Shown: positions 1 to 5,861, counted from the first letter of the stretch. The stretch is 9,279 nucleotides of DNA from Clostridia bacterium (GCA_024404655.1 JAKSPR010000097.1:1-9279); one strand, 5' to 3'. A program made the numbers and translations. The notes: generated from the sequence alone by a model not told the origin.

Positions 1-41
1 GCGGAACCCGACGCATACACTGTCATCAAGCTTTCCGCCAT
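1..41 (-). CDS. Possible start of a leftward gene (5' fragment)
   Basis: The minus strand is open from an ATG at 41 to the window edge and reads MAESLMTVYASGS; a second in-frame ATG lies at 26. It sits about 150 nt downstream of a good leftward promoter (195-223), so a leftward gene is expected here. The ribosome binding site is weak for the first ATG (a GGA four bases upstream); GGAAAG in front of the ATG at 26 is an alternative. Only 13 codons are visible, so no product can be named, and the true start could lie further left. Confidence 0.3.
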   Translation of the reverse strand, partial: MAESLMTVYASGS

Positions 42-49
42 ATATCCAG

Positions 50-65
50 TTTTTTTTTTTTTTTT
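50..65. repeat. 16-base T homopolymer flanked by CCAGT copies
   Basis: A run of sixteen T on the plus strand is bracketed by CCAG at 46-49 and 66-69. It lies in the leader between the leftward promoter (195-223) and the candidate leftward start codon. Such a tract can slip in replication and is also a common site of sequencing error, so its exact length is uncertain. The surrounding 42-190 holds no gene that I can support. It contains a short direct repeat GCCNATTTTCGT (138-149 and 169-180, 31 bp apart). Confidence 0.6.
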
Positions 66-194
66 CCAGTTTTTAATACCCAAAAATTCTTAAATTCACG
101 CCTGTTTGCAAAAGAACCACACGAAATGAGTTTTTATGCCAATTTTCGTTGCAAACTGGCAAAGCTTCGCCCATTTTCGTCATTTCTCAGCATT

Positions 195-223
195 ATTGTA
201 GCAGATATGGTATCAGAAATCAA
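195..223 (-). promoter_or_regulatory. Leftward sigma-A promoter next to operator
   Basis: On the minus strand the -35 box TTGATT (223-218) and -10 box TACAAT (200-195) are separated by exactly 17 bp. Transcription would start near 188 and run toward the left edge. The -35 box lies one base from the promoter-proximal half-site (225-235), the usual layout for an AraC-family activator that contacts RNA polymerase at the -35 region. The same boxes are kept in the copy at 1264-1292. Confidence 0.6.
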
Positions 224-224
224 G

Positions 225-255
225 GTTCGTATTTTTTAGTTTATGTCCGAATTTT
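225..255 (-). promoter_or_regulatory. AraC-type operator, left copy (two 11-bp half-sites)
   Basis: On the minus strand two direct half-sites, AAAATTCGGAC (255-245) and AAAATACGAAC (235-225), start exactly 20 bp apart. AraC-family proteins carry two helix-turn-helix motifs and bind direct half-sites about two DNA turns apart, which fits. The orientation relative to the leftward promoter is the same as that of the copy at 1232-1262 relative to the rightward promoter. That the neighbouring regulator binds here is inferred from position and repetition. Confidence 0.6.
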
Positions 256-285
256 AATAACAGTTTCCTGTAAAGCACACGTCAC

Positions 286-326
286 AAAAAAACGCCCTGT
301 TCTCATAGCCATTTGAGAACAGGGTG
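286..326 (-). terminator. Rho-independent terminator of the AraC-family gene
   Basis: The arms 295-305 and 314-324 pair perfectly over 11 bp (CCCTGTTCTCA with TGAGAACAGGG) around an 8-nt loop. Read on the minus strand, the stem is followed by seven T (292-286). It begins about 30 bp after the stop codon of the gene at 354-1217. Confidence 0.92.
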
Positions 327-353
327 TATGTGATTTCGCCTGTATGGATTGTA

Positions 354-1217
354 TCAGTTCCGGATATCCGCATGCCCCGCACGGTATTCCTGCGGCGTCA
401 CATTCGTAGTTTTTTTGAACAGACGATAGAAAAAGGCAGGATCTGTATAACCGACAAGACCAGCGATCTCAGCGATAGTCTTGTTCGTTCGTTCCAGAAG
501 TTCACTTGCTTTCTTGATTCGTGTATTCTGTAAATACTCCCGGAACGTCATTCCCGCATTCTTTGTGAAAATGATGCTGAGATTGGAAAGACTGAAATTG
601 ACATTCTTGCTGATTTCAGAAAGCGTGATTGGCTGCGCATAATTGTTTGCAACGTATTCTTTGATGTAATGGGTGATATCCCGTCCGTCATCACCAATGT
701 TGCTCACATTACGCACAAGGTTGATGATTGCAACAGACAGATAGGAACGGATGACCTCCATGTACTCTTTGTCCTTTTTCTGATATTCGTGCAGCATCTG
801 CTGCATCAGGAAAAGAATCTTTTTATCCGCATCGTGATAAATATTCATAGTCGGAATACTCTCAAAATTCCTGGAATTGAAATGAATCAGATAATTGTTG
901 ATAAGATCGTTAAACTGATGCGCATGGACAAGCGCTCTGTCCAGAAACTGCGGCAGAAACATGCAGTTTATGATGGTGAATTCTTCGTTTTCGGAAACCG
1001 ATTCATAGCTGTGTGTATTGTCAATATCGATCAGAAAATAGTCACCCTCTTTGATCATCATTTTTCGGTTTCCGAGTGTATGGAGGGTTGTGCCTTTCAG
1101 AACGTAAACAAATTCAAAAAAGCAATGATGGTGTGCAGATGTTGTTTTATGATCGCAAAGTTCCAGACAGATTCCGTCCTTCATAACCATACCGGTGCAT
1201 TCTTCCAGGTGTGTCAT
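354..1217 (-). CDS. AraC-family transcriptional regulator with N-terminal cupin domain
   Basis: A 287-residue protein of normal length for cupin/AraC sugar regulators. Residues about 15-85 form the sensing cupin: the histidine-rich HHHCFFEFVYVLKG entry, then EGDYFLIDIDNTHSY. Residues about 180-280 form the DNA-binding domain with two helix-turn-helix motifs, the first at about 197-220 (ITLSEISKNVNFSLSNLSIIF) and the second at about 247-270 (TIAEIAGLVGYTDPAFFYRLFKK), ending in the family signature TPQEYR. The start ATG has GGGGGA three bases upstream. It is divergent from the PHP gene and is flanked by two inverted copies of a likely operator, which suggests local control plus autoregulation. 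The family usually senses a sugar or derivative in the cytoplasm; the ligand cannot be told. Family assignment is very secure. Confidence 0.94.
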   Translation of the reverse strand: MTHLEECTGMVMKDGICLELCDHKTTSAHHHCFFEFVYVLKGTTLHTLGNRKMMIKEGDYFLIDIDNTHSYESVSENEEFTIINCMFLPQFLDRALVHAHQFNDLINNYLIHFNSRNFESIPTMNIYHDADKKILFLMQQMLHEYQKKDKEYMEVIRSYLSVAIINLVRNVSNIGDDGRDITHYIKEYVANNYAQPITLSEISKNVNFSLSNLSIIFTKNAGMTFREYLQNTRIKKASELLERTNKTIAEIAGLVGYTDPAFFYRLFKKTTNVTPQEYRAGHADIRN

Positions 1218-1231
1218 AAATCCCCCACATT

Positions 1232-1262
1232 AAAATACGGACATAAACTCAAAAATACGAAC
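1232..1262 (+). promoter_or_regulatory. AraC-type operator, right copy (two 11-bp half-sites)
   Basis: The direct half-sites AAAATACGGAC (1232-1242) and AAAATACGAAC (1252-1262) start exactly 20 bp apart. The second half-site ends one base before the rightward -35 box at 1264. Seen from the regulator gene, the operator lies just downstream of its predicted start site (near 1264). A bound protein would therefore activate rightward transcription and block the regulator's own. Binding is inferred; the repeat structure is directly visible. Confidence 0.65.
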
Positions 1263-1263
1263 C

Positions 1264-1292
1264 TTGATTTATTATATCACATCTGCTACAAT
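1264..1292 (+). promoter_or_regulatory. Rightward promoter toward the PHP gene
   Basis: The -35 box TTGATT (1264-1269) and -10 box TACAAT (1287-1292) are separated by 17 bp, so the start would be near 1299. The leader to the PHP start codon would be about 185 nt. The boxes are imperfect, as expected for an activator-dependent promoter, and the operator abuts the -35 box. The identical pair of boxes in the left copy supports it. Confidence 0.55.
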
Positions 1293-1300
1293 AAAGTCAA
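1271..1300 (-). promoter_or_regulatory. Promoter of the AraC-family gene
   Basis: On the minus strand the -35 box TTGACT (1300-1295) and consensus -10 box TATAAT (1276-1271) are separated by 18 bp. The start would be near 1264 with a leader of about 47 nt. It lies face-to-face over the rightward promoter at 1264-1292, so the two should compete for RNA polymerase. Confidence 0.7.
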
Positions 1301-1421
1301 GCGCAATACATGCAAAAAATCGTGATTTTTCGGACATTTGCAGGAAGAATTTCAAGGAAACTTCCCGTTTTCAAGAAATATACCACAAATTGTCCCTGTC
1401 ATAAATCCCACCTTCAGCATT

Positions 1422-1452
1422 AAAAGCAGAACATAGTATTTCAAAACTGAAC
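1422..1452 (+). promoter_or_regulatory. Degenerate third operator-like site before the PHP gene
   Basis: AAAAGCAGAAC (1422-1432) and CAAAACTGAAC (1442-1452) resemble the half-site AAAATACGRAC at 8 and 7 of 11 positions. They are again exactly 20 bp apart; ATT before the first half-site and ATA after GAAC are also shared with 1229-1245. No convincing promoter follows it. It could be a weak auxiliary site or a chance match in AT-rich DNA. Confidence 0.3.
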
Positions 1453-1483
1453 ATACATATAGCATCAGAAAGGAAGATATTAT

Positions 1484-2818
1484 ATGAAATACGAACTCTA
1501 TCATTATTTAGCAATCCCCTCTGTTTACCGTGTCGGCACAGAAACTGAAATCGTGATCCGCCCACTGGAATCAAAATATGAATTCACAGACGGTGGGAAC
1601 TATAAAGTTGCCATCCTTCCCCTTTCCACACGGCATGACATGATTGATCGGCTGGAGAAGATCACCGTCACCCCGAAAATCGTCAACGGTACTCTGCGTT
1701 TTTCTTATACATTCCCGAATGAAGATGAATACTATCTTCAAATGATCTGCGACGGAAAGAACATGGATAAGCTGGCCGTCTATGCACTGAATGACGACCT
1801 TTACGCGCTGCGTCCGCTGAAAGGTGACACCCATATCCATTCCTGCCGTTCGGATGGCAAGGAAACACCCGCAATCGTTGCAGCCAATTATCGCGCTGCC
1901 GGCTATGATTTCATAGGCCTGACCGATCATCACAAGTATGCACCTTCCGTTGAAGCAATCGAAGCATATAAAGACATCCGCCTCGGTATGACGCAGATGT
2001 TCGGAGAGGAAGTTCACTCCCCGGAAACCTATCTGCATATCGTCCATTTCGGCGGCATGTATTCCGTCAACAAAATTTTTGAAGATGACAAGGAAAAATT
2101 CTTAAAAGAAGTGGACAAGATCGACCGGGAATTGGGCGAGGGAATTCCATTCACCGATGCACGAAGCCGTTTCGTTTACGCTTCCGCCGTATGGTGCGTC
2201 CGTGAAATCAGAAAAGCAGGCGGTATTGCGATTTTCCCGCATCCTTTCTGGATCTGGACGGTCTACAACGTTCCCACTGAGATGACACGGCGCCTGATTC
2301 TCGGTGATGTATTCGATGCGTTTGAATTGATCAGCGGTCAGTCTGCGCATGAAAACAACTATCAGACGCAATTCTACTATACACTGAAGGACGAATACTG
2401 GTTGGAAAACGGCAGACCGCTAAAATTGCCGGTGCTTGGAGCCTCTGATTCTCACGGAACGGTCAACCGTTGGTTGTTCAACCATAAATTTTCCGTGGTA
2501 TTTGCAAAGAGCAGACGGCCGGAGGATATTCTTGATGCTATCCGTAACGGCCAATCCGTCGCAGTCGAGATTTATGAAGAAGGCGAAACCCATGGTGTTC
2601 ACAGCACCGCCGAAAGCTATGGTGTCCACGGCGATTACCGTCTGATGGCTTACGGTCGGTTCCTCTGCGAAAACTACTTCCCGCGAACCCAGAAACTGTG
2701 TGCAGTAGACGGTGCTTTGATGCAGGAATACAGTATGGGATCCGAAGAAGCAGGCAGACTGCTTGCCATGCGTGCAGATGTGACAGATCAATTTTATCAG
2801 ATGTATTTTGGAAGATAA
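1484..2818 (+). CDS. PHP-domain metal-dependent phosphoesterase-like protein
   Basis: A 444-residue cytoplasmic protein without signal peptide. Residues 1-110 look like a beta-rich N-terminal domain. The PHP (polymerase and histidinol phosphatase) fold begins at GDTHIHS, with H117 and H119 as HxH metal ligands, followed by SDG (123-125), TDHH (147-150), GEEVH (174-178), HIVHFG (185-190), the FPHPFW histidine (H253) and GASDSHG with D322 and H324. A complete metal site is therefore present and an active phosphoesterase-type hydrolase is likely; the natural substrate is unknown. The ATG is preceded by AAAGGAAG about 6 bases upstream. It is divergent from the AraC-family gene, from which it is probably controlled, and a sugar isomerase gene follows 161 bp downstream without a clear terminator between. 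Confidence 0.9.
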   Translation: MKYELYHYLAIPSVYRVGTETEIVIRPLESKYEFTDGGNYKVAILPLSTRHDMIDRLEKITVTPKIVNGTLRFSYTFPNEDEYYLQMICDGKNMDKLAVYALNDDLYALRPLKGDTHIHSCRSDGKETPAIVAANYRAAGYDFIGLTDHHKYAPSVEAIEAYKDIRLGMTQMFGEEVHSPETYLHIVHFGGMYSVNKIFEDDKEKFLKEVDKIDRELGEGIPFTDARSRFVYASAVWCVREIRKAGGIAIFPHPFWIWTVYNVPTEMTRRLILGDVFDAFELISGQSAHENNYQTQFYYTLKDEYWLENGRPLKLPVLGASDSHGTVNRWLFNHKFSVVFAKSRRPEDILDAIRNGQSVAVEIYEEGETHGVHSTAESYGVHGDYRLMAYGRFLCENYFPRTQKLCAVDGALMQEYSMGSEEAGRLLAMRADVTDQFYQMYFGR

Positions 2819-2916
2819 AGTATCAGGATATCCATTGTTTTCTGTGAGCACACTATCGTAAACTGTCACGGGGACATTCGTATTTCATTATCTGTTGATA
2901 ATAATTCTATTGATAC

Positions 2917-2945
2917 TGGACTTTCTTTTGAATCTGCGATATAAT
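2917..2945 (+). promoter_or_regulatory. Promoter of the sugar isomerase gene
   Basis: A -35 box TGGACT (2917-2922) and consensus -10 box TATAAT (2940-2945) are spaced by 17 bp. The start would be near 2952, 28 nt before the start codon. No U-tailed hairpin lies between the PHP gene and this promoter, so read-through from upstream remains possible. Confidence 0.6.
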
Positions 2946-2979
2946 TAAGTGAAATCTGTCTGAAAGAAGGAACTACACT

Positions 2980-3876
2980 ATGCTGCTGTCCGCATGTACT
3001 GGTACTGCTGCCCACATCTGCCCGGATAAAGATCCTTTTGTTACACTGAAAGAGATCGGTTACGATGCCTGTGATTTCGGTGATCCTTGTTTTTTGTTCG
3101 GAGTACAAGATCCTGTCTATCTTGGTGATGAAAAAAAATTCAACGCGTATTTTGAAGAGAAATACAAACGAGCGCAGGATGCAGGCATCGTTGTTGGTCA
3201 GGTTCACGCACCGTTTCCTACATTCGCGCGTATACCGCTCACTCAGGATCAGGTGACGGATGGCATCCGCCGTGCTGTCCTTGCAGCCGCTGTGATGCAC
3301 GCACCATATCTTGTTGTTCATCCGGCACAGCCGTATGACTGGTCGGACGACCGTGACCCTGCTTATACAAAAGAGGTTAATTATAAGATTTTCTCCGCCA
3401 TTCTGCCTACGGCGGTCTCCTGTGGTGTTTGTCTCGCACTGGAGAATATGCCGAGCCATGTAGCTCATATCCCCTCCTCATCACCGGAGGAGTGGCGCGA
3501 TTATGTTGATATGATGGATTCCCCGAATTTCCGTGCTTGCCTTGACACGGGGCATGCGAACATGGCAAAGTACCATACACTGATGGCGCGTCGTTATGAG
3601 GCTGCTGATTACGTCCGCATCATGGAAGACCGTATCGTCTGCCTGCATGTTCATGACAATAACGGCATGAACGATCAGCATACAGCTCCTCGTGTGGTTC
3701 CGGAAGGACACGTTCTATGGGATGAGCTGTTGGAAGCACTCAAAGAGACAGGTTATAAAGGTACCTTCAGTCTGGAATCTGATTTTGCTTTGAAAATGCC
3801 CGAAGCTGTCCGTCTGCATGCCGAACAGTTCCAACATGACATGGTTCGTGCGATGCTTCTGGAACACGGCCTGTGA
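2980..3876 (+). CDS. Sugar phosphate isomerase/epimerase (xylose isomerase-like TIM barrel)
   Basis: A 298-residue cytoplasmic protein of typical length for the AP-endonuclease-2/xylose-isomerase-like family. Family landmarks appear in order: QVHAP (H76), VVHP (H114), the LALENM glutamate (E155), CLDTGHAN (D189, H192), CLHVHDNNG (H223, H225, D226), a glycine/tryptophan stretch PEGHVLWDEL, and SLESDF (E266). E155, D189, H225 and E266 fit the divalent-metal ligands of the family. Such enzymes isomerise or epimerise ketoses, or process inositol and related sugars; the substrate cannot be read off. AGAAGG lies 9 bases before the ATG, and a dedicated promoter precedes it. The PHP gene upstream suggests a shared pathway. 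Confidence 0.9.
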   Translation: MLLSACTGTAAHICPDKDPFVTLKEIGYDACDFGDPCFLFGVQDPVYLGDEKKFNAYFEEKYKRAQDAGIVVGQVHAPFPTFARIPLTQDQVTDGIRRAVLAAAVMHAPYLVVHPAQPYDWSDDRDPAYTKEVNYKIFSAILPTAVSCGVCLALENMPSHVAHIPSSSPEEWRDYVDMMDSPNFRACLDTGHANMAKYHTLMARRYEAADYVRIMEDRIVCLHVHDNNGMNDQHTAPRVVPEGHVLWDELLEALKETGYKGTFSLESDFALKMPEAVRLHAEQFQHDMVRAMLLEHGL

Positions 3877-4059
3877 TTTGTTCCATAGCGGCAATCAAAG
3901 CCAACGGCGGAAGGCACCTACAAAATTTTAAGGAAAAAAGTATTACATTTGATATTTCCCTTGCCGCTGTTGAACTTGATGGTACTGCGTTGGTGTTTGT
4001 TCCTGAACGGTTTAGAACAACGGAAATATCCGAAGCTGCTGTTGCCAAAACAGGAAAGA

Positions 4060-4090
4060 TGACCGTCACTAATCATGACGGTCAATTTTT
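4060..4090 (+). terminator. Rho-independent terminator, plus strand
   Basis: The arms TGACCGTCA (4060-4068) and TGACGGTCA (4076-4084) pair perfectly around a 7-nt loop and are followed by ATTTTT (4085-4090). It would end transcripts of the sugar isomerase gene, leaving a 3' tail of about 180 nt that includes the DUF4116-like remnant. Confidence 0.8.
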
Positions 4091-4099
4091 GCGATACGA

Positions 4100-4126
4100 A
4101 TGGGGGTCGGTTATACCGACCCCCAT
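4100..4126. other. 12-bp perfect GC-rich hairpin without a U tract
   Basis: The arms 4100-4111 and 4115-4126 are perfectly complementary (core GGGGGTCGGT with ACCGACCCCC) with a 3-nt loop TAT. Neither strand has a T run directly after the stem, so it is not a standard terminator. It lies between the plus-strand and minus-strand terminators and may act as a barrier to antisense read-through or protect 3' ends. Confidence 0.8.
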
Positions 4127-4137
4127 GGATTCATCTC

Positions 4138-4172
4138 AAAAAAGACATCTCTGTGGAGTTCACAGAGATGTC
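4138..4172 (-). terminator. Rho-independent terminator of the solute-binding protein gene
   Basis: The arms GACATCTCTGTG (4144-4155) and CACAGAGATGTC (4161-4172) form a perfect 12-bp stem with a 5-nt loop. On the minus strand it is followed by six T (4143-4138). It begins 21 bp past the stop codon at 4194. Confidence 0.92.
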
Positions 4173-4193
4173 GCTGTAAATTGAAACAGGTTA

Positions 4194-5675
4194 TCAGTCC
4201 TTATAGTAGCTGTCCAGGAATTTCTCAAAGCTGTTGGTAAACAGACTTTCATTCTTCTGATAGTAGGAAGCAATATCCTTCTGGAACGCAACGCAGTCAC
4301 GGATGATAAAGCCGGCACGCTCTGTCTGAACGCCATATTCACCAGCAAAATCAAGGACCAGACCGCCGCGGATGATGTCGAGCATTTCCGCACTCTCTTC
4401 GTCACGGGTAGTTTTACCCTTCAGAACCGTATCATAGTAAACCGGAACTACCTTCTCAGAACCAATGACACAGAGCGCTTCAGTGATCATACCGGAGAAT
4501 GCAGGATCAGGAGCATCCACAGGAATCGTGACCATGGAACGCGCGTCACGGGAGGTTGTGAAATACCGCTCCTGCTGCTCATTTTCCTTCGGATAAGGAA
4601 GAATACCGAAGTCGGAATCCATGTTTCTCATAATGGAAGCATCGTCAAGAATACTCAAGAAGAACAGTCCCTGTCCCTGCATGAACATATCACGGGCCGG
4701 TCCGCGGGAATCCGCAACACCGAGGTTCTGGAAGAAGACGTCGTTATTCTTGAACGCAAGACCGAGACACAGTTCAGAAATCTTGACTGTTTTGTCATTT
4801 AAGAGGTCAAGTGAGAGCGTTCCATCCGAATTATGCTTCGTATAGGATAAACCAAAAGAGTTATGGAGATTATCAAAGGTCAGAGTATCATAATACAGCG
4901 CACCGTAGCGGTCATACTTATTCATCTTACCATCGCCGTTGACATCCAAACCGAAATCCTTGATCATGGAATAATAAGCATCATAAGTCCATTTTCCTGA
5001 TTTAACAAGATCATACGGAGATTCAAAATCGTTCTCCGCAAGAAGTTCCTTGTTGAAATAAATGACCTGCATCTGCTCCCACATGCTGGTGGAGATATCA
5101 CCGGTAATAGCAAAGAGCCTGCCGTTTACTGTCAATTCTTTGCGGATCAGTTCAGACCACCACGGGCTGTCCAGACGAAGATTCGGAATATCATTGAGGT
5201 TCATGTAAAGACCGTCTGCAAAGCCGTCACCAACGATAGCGGCATAACTGTCAATCAGATCAAACGCACCGTCACCGGCAAAGATTGAACCGCGGATCAG
5301 GTTCAGGATCTTGGTGCGGTCTTCCCATTCGCCGTCCACCGGAATCGGAACGATCTTTACGTTATAGCGTTCTTCGACCATCTGGTTGCGGATGTAGACA
5401 CTGTCATTGAAGACCTCACCGGTCTGACCGTCCGACCACTGCTCGTCCAGATTGAAATTACGGATCGCAAAATGAAATTCCTTACCGTTATAATTGACCT
5501 GCTCAAGTCCCTGATAAGGATCATAAACTTCCGTGCCGCTCTCCTCCTGTGTTTCAATACCGGAGTTGCCTGCCGGAGCGGTATCCTTACCGGCAGCCGC
5601 AGGCTGATCACCGCAGGAGCTTACCACGAGTGCAGTGAAAAGACAAACCAAACTGACAATGCTTTTCGATTTCAT
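4194..5675 (-). CDS. Extracellular solute-binding lipoprotein
   Basis: A 493-residue lipoprotein. A basic MKSK start, a hydrophobic stretch and the lipobox VVSSC place the acylated cysteine at residue 21, followed by a Pro/Ala/Gly/Glu linker to about residue 55. Conserved landmarks shared with the paralogue at 7445-8914 are SPWW (170-173), the ITGDISTSM stretch, GKWT, an EF-hand-like loop DVNGDGKMNKYD (244-255), IMRNM with ILPYPK (about 348-363), and VYYDTVLKGKTTRDEES. These fit the ABC-type solute-binding fold used for oligosaccharides. The ATG at 5675 is chosen because AAAGGG lies 7 bases upstream and the signal peptide starts there; an in-frame TTG at 5693 is unlikely. No permease genes are in the window. 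The ligand is unknown. Confidence 0.87.
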   Translation of the reverse strand: MKSKSIVSLVCLFTALVVSSCGDQPAAAGKDTAPAGNSGIETQEESGTEVYDPYQGLEQVNYNGKEFHFAIRNFNLDEQWSDGQTGEVFNDSVYIRNQMVEERYNVKIVPIPVDGEWEDRTKILNLIRGSIFAGDGAFDLIDSYAAIVGDGFADGLYMNLNDIPNLRLDSPWWSELIRKELTVNGRLFAITGDISTSMWEQMQVIYFNKELLAENDFESPYDLVKSGKWTYDAYYSMIKDFGLDVNGDGKMNKYDRYGALYYDTLTFDNLHNSFGLSYTKHNSDGTLSLDLLNDKTVKISELCLGLAFKNNDVFFQNLGVADSRGPARDMFMQGQGLFFLSILDDASIMRNMDSDFGILPYPKENEQQERYFTTSRDARSMVTIPVDAPDPAFSGMITEALCVIGSEKVVPVYYDTVLKGKTTRDEESAEMLDIIRGGLVLDFAGEYGVQTERAGFIIRDCVAFQKDIASYYQKNESLFTNSFEKFLDSYYKD

Positions 5676-5725
5676 TTTTATACCCTTTCCCAAATGATGT
5701 ATTTTGAATTAGTTAACTCGTTTTT

Positions 5726-5754
5726 ATTATAACAAAACAAATGATTATAGTCAA
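5726..5754 (-). promoter_or_regulatory. Near-consensus promoter of the solute-binding lipoprotein gene
   Basis: On the minus strand TTGACT (5754-5749) and TATAAT (5731-5726) are spaced by exactly 17 bp. The start would be near 5719, giving a leader of about 44 nt to the ATG at 5675. It is the strongest promoter in the window by match to consensus, so this gene probably does not depend on read-through from the glycoside hydrolase gene upstream. Confidence 0.82.
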
Positions 5755-5775
5755 TACTTTTATGTGGAAATGAGG

Positions 5776-5855
5776 AACGAGCAGGAATTCCCGAAGTAAA
5801 TGCCGCTGCAGGTTCTGCTTCGGGGATTCAGGGTATGGAGGATTACCCGCTCGTT
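5776..5855. repeat. Nested inverted repeats between two lipoprotein genes
   Basis: Outer arms AACGAGC (5776-5782) and GCTCGTT (5849-5855) enclose inner arms CCCGAAG (5790-5796) and CTTCGGG (5818-5824). The structure starts 6 bp after the stop codon of the gene at 5862-7403. There is no T tract after it on the minus strand, so it is at best a factor-dependent terminator, a pausing site or a 3'-end stabiliser. Confidence 0.5.
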
Positions 5856-5861
5856 TCGACT

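Larger units (their letters stand above)
195..258 (+). repeat. Left copy of 64-bp inverted regulatory repeat
   Basis: Read on the plus strand, this segment matches the minus strand of 1229-1292 at 58 of 64 positions without gaps. The two copies are inverted relative to each other and flank the AraC-family gene. Identity is complete in the outward -35 and -10 boxes and covers 21 of 22 bases of the two half-sites. Most differences fall in the promoter spacer, including the bases that form the regulator's own -10 box in the right copy (TATAAT there, TATCAG here at 211-216). This suggests selection to keep an operator-plus-outward-promoter unit. Confidence 0.85.
1229..1292 (-). repeat. Right copy of 64-bp inverted regulatory repeat
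   Basis: Partner of 195-258 in inverted orientation (58/64 identical). This copy lies between the AraC-family gene and the PHP gene. It additionally overlaps the regulator's own promoter, whose -35 box (1295-1300) lies just outside the repeat. Confidence 0.85.
3873..4184 (+). pseudogene. Remnant of a DUF4116-type repeat gene
   Basis: An open frame starts at a GTG overlapping the preceding stop (GTGA) and runs 103 codons. Its first 62 codons show two and a half similar units of about 24 residues: ICSIAAIKANGGRHLQNF, then ISLAAVELDGTALVFVPE-RFRTTE, then ISEAAVAKTGK. This matches my memory of the short DUF4116 repeat (AAVxxxGxALxxVPE). The similarity stops at about 4058, exactly where a terminator hairpin begins, and the remaining 41 codons run through three hairpins and look non-coding. 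There is no clear ribosome binding site. I read it as a gene fragment cut at both ends, although translational coupling through the GTGA overlap cannot be excluded. Confidence 0.45.

Noticed and set aside
1..65. GCGGAA/TTCCGC arms (1-6, 33-38) followed by the T run as a plus-strand terminator
   Set aside because: The stem is short with a 26-nt loop, and 11 bases separate it from the T tract, so it does not fit a terminator.
669..1325. Plus-strand open frame of 218 codons opposite the AraC-family gene
   Set aside because: It lies antisense to a clearly recognisable gene, shows no domain-like pattern and runs into the promoter region.
2420..2869. Minus-strand open frame of 149 codons opposite the PHP gene
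   Set aside because: Antisense shadow of a gene with complete PHP motifs.
2876..2886. ATTCGTATTTC upstream of the isomerase promoter, 9/11 match to a half-site
   Set aside because: No partner at 20 bp; the nearest weak match (near 2854) is at 22 bp and scores only 6/11.
3767..4069. Minus-strand open frame of 100 codons across the isomerase end
   Set aside because: It spans the isomerase C-terminus and is the mirror of the DUF4116-like segment, whose repeat pattern makes sense only on the plus strand.
5695..5725. CAAAATACATC in the leader of the first solute-binding gene, partly like a half-site
   Set aside because: The second half-site at 20 bp does not match; AT-rich leaders give such matches by chance.
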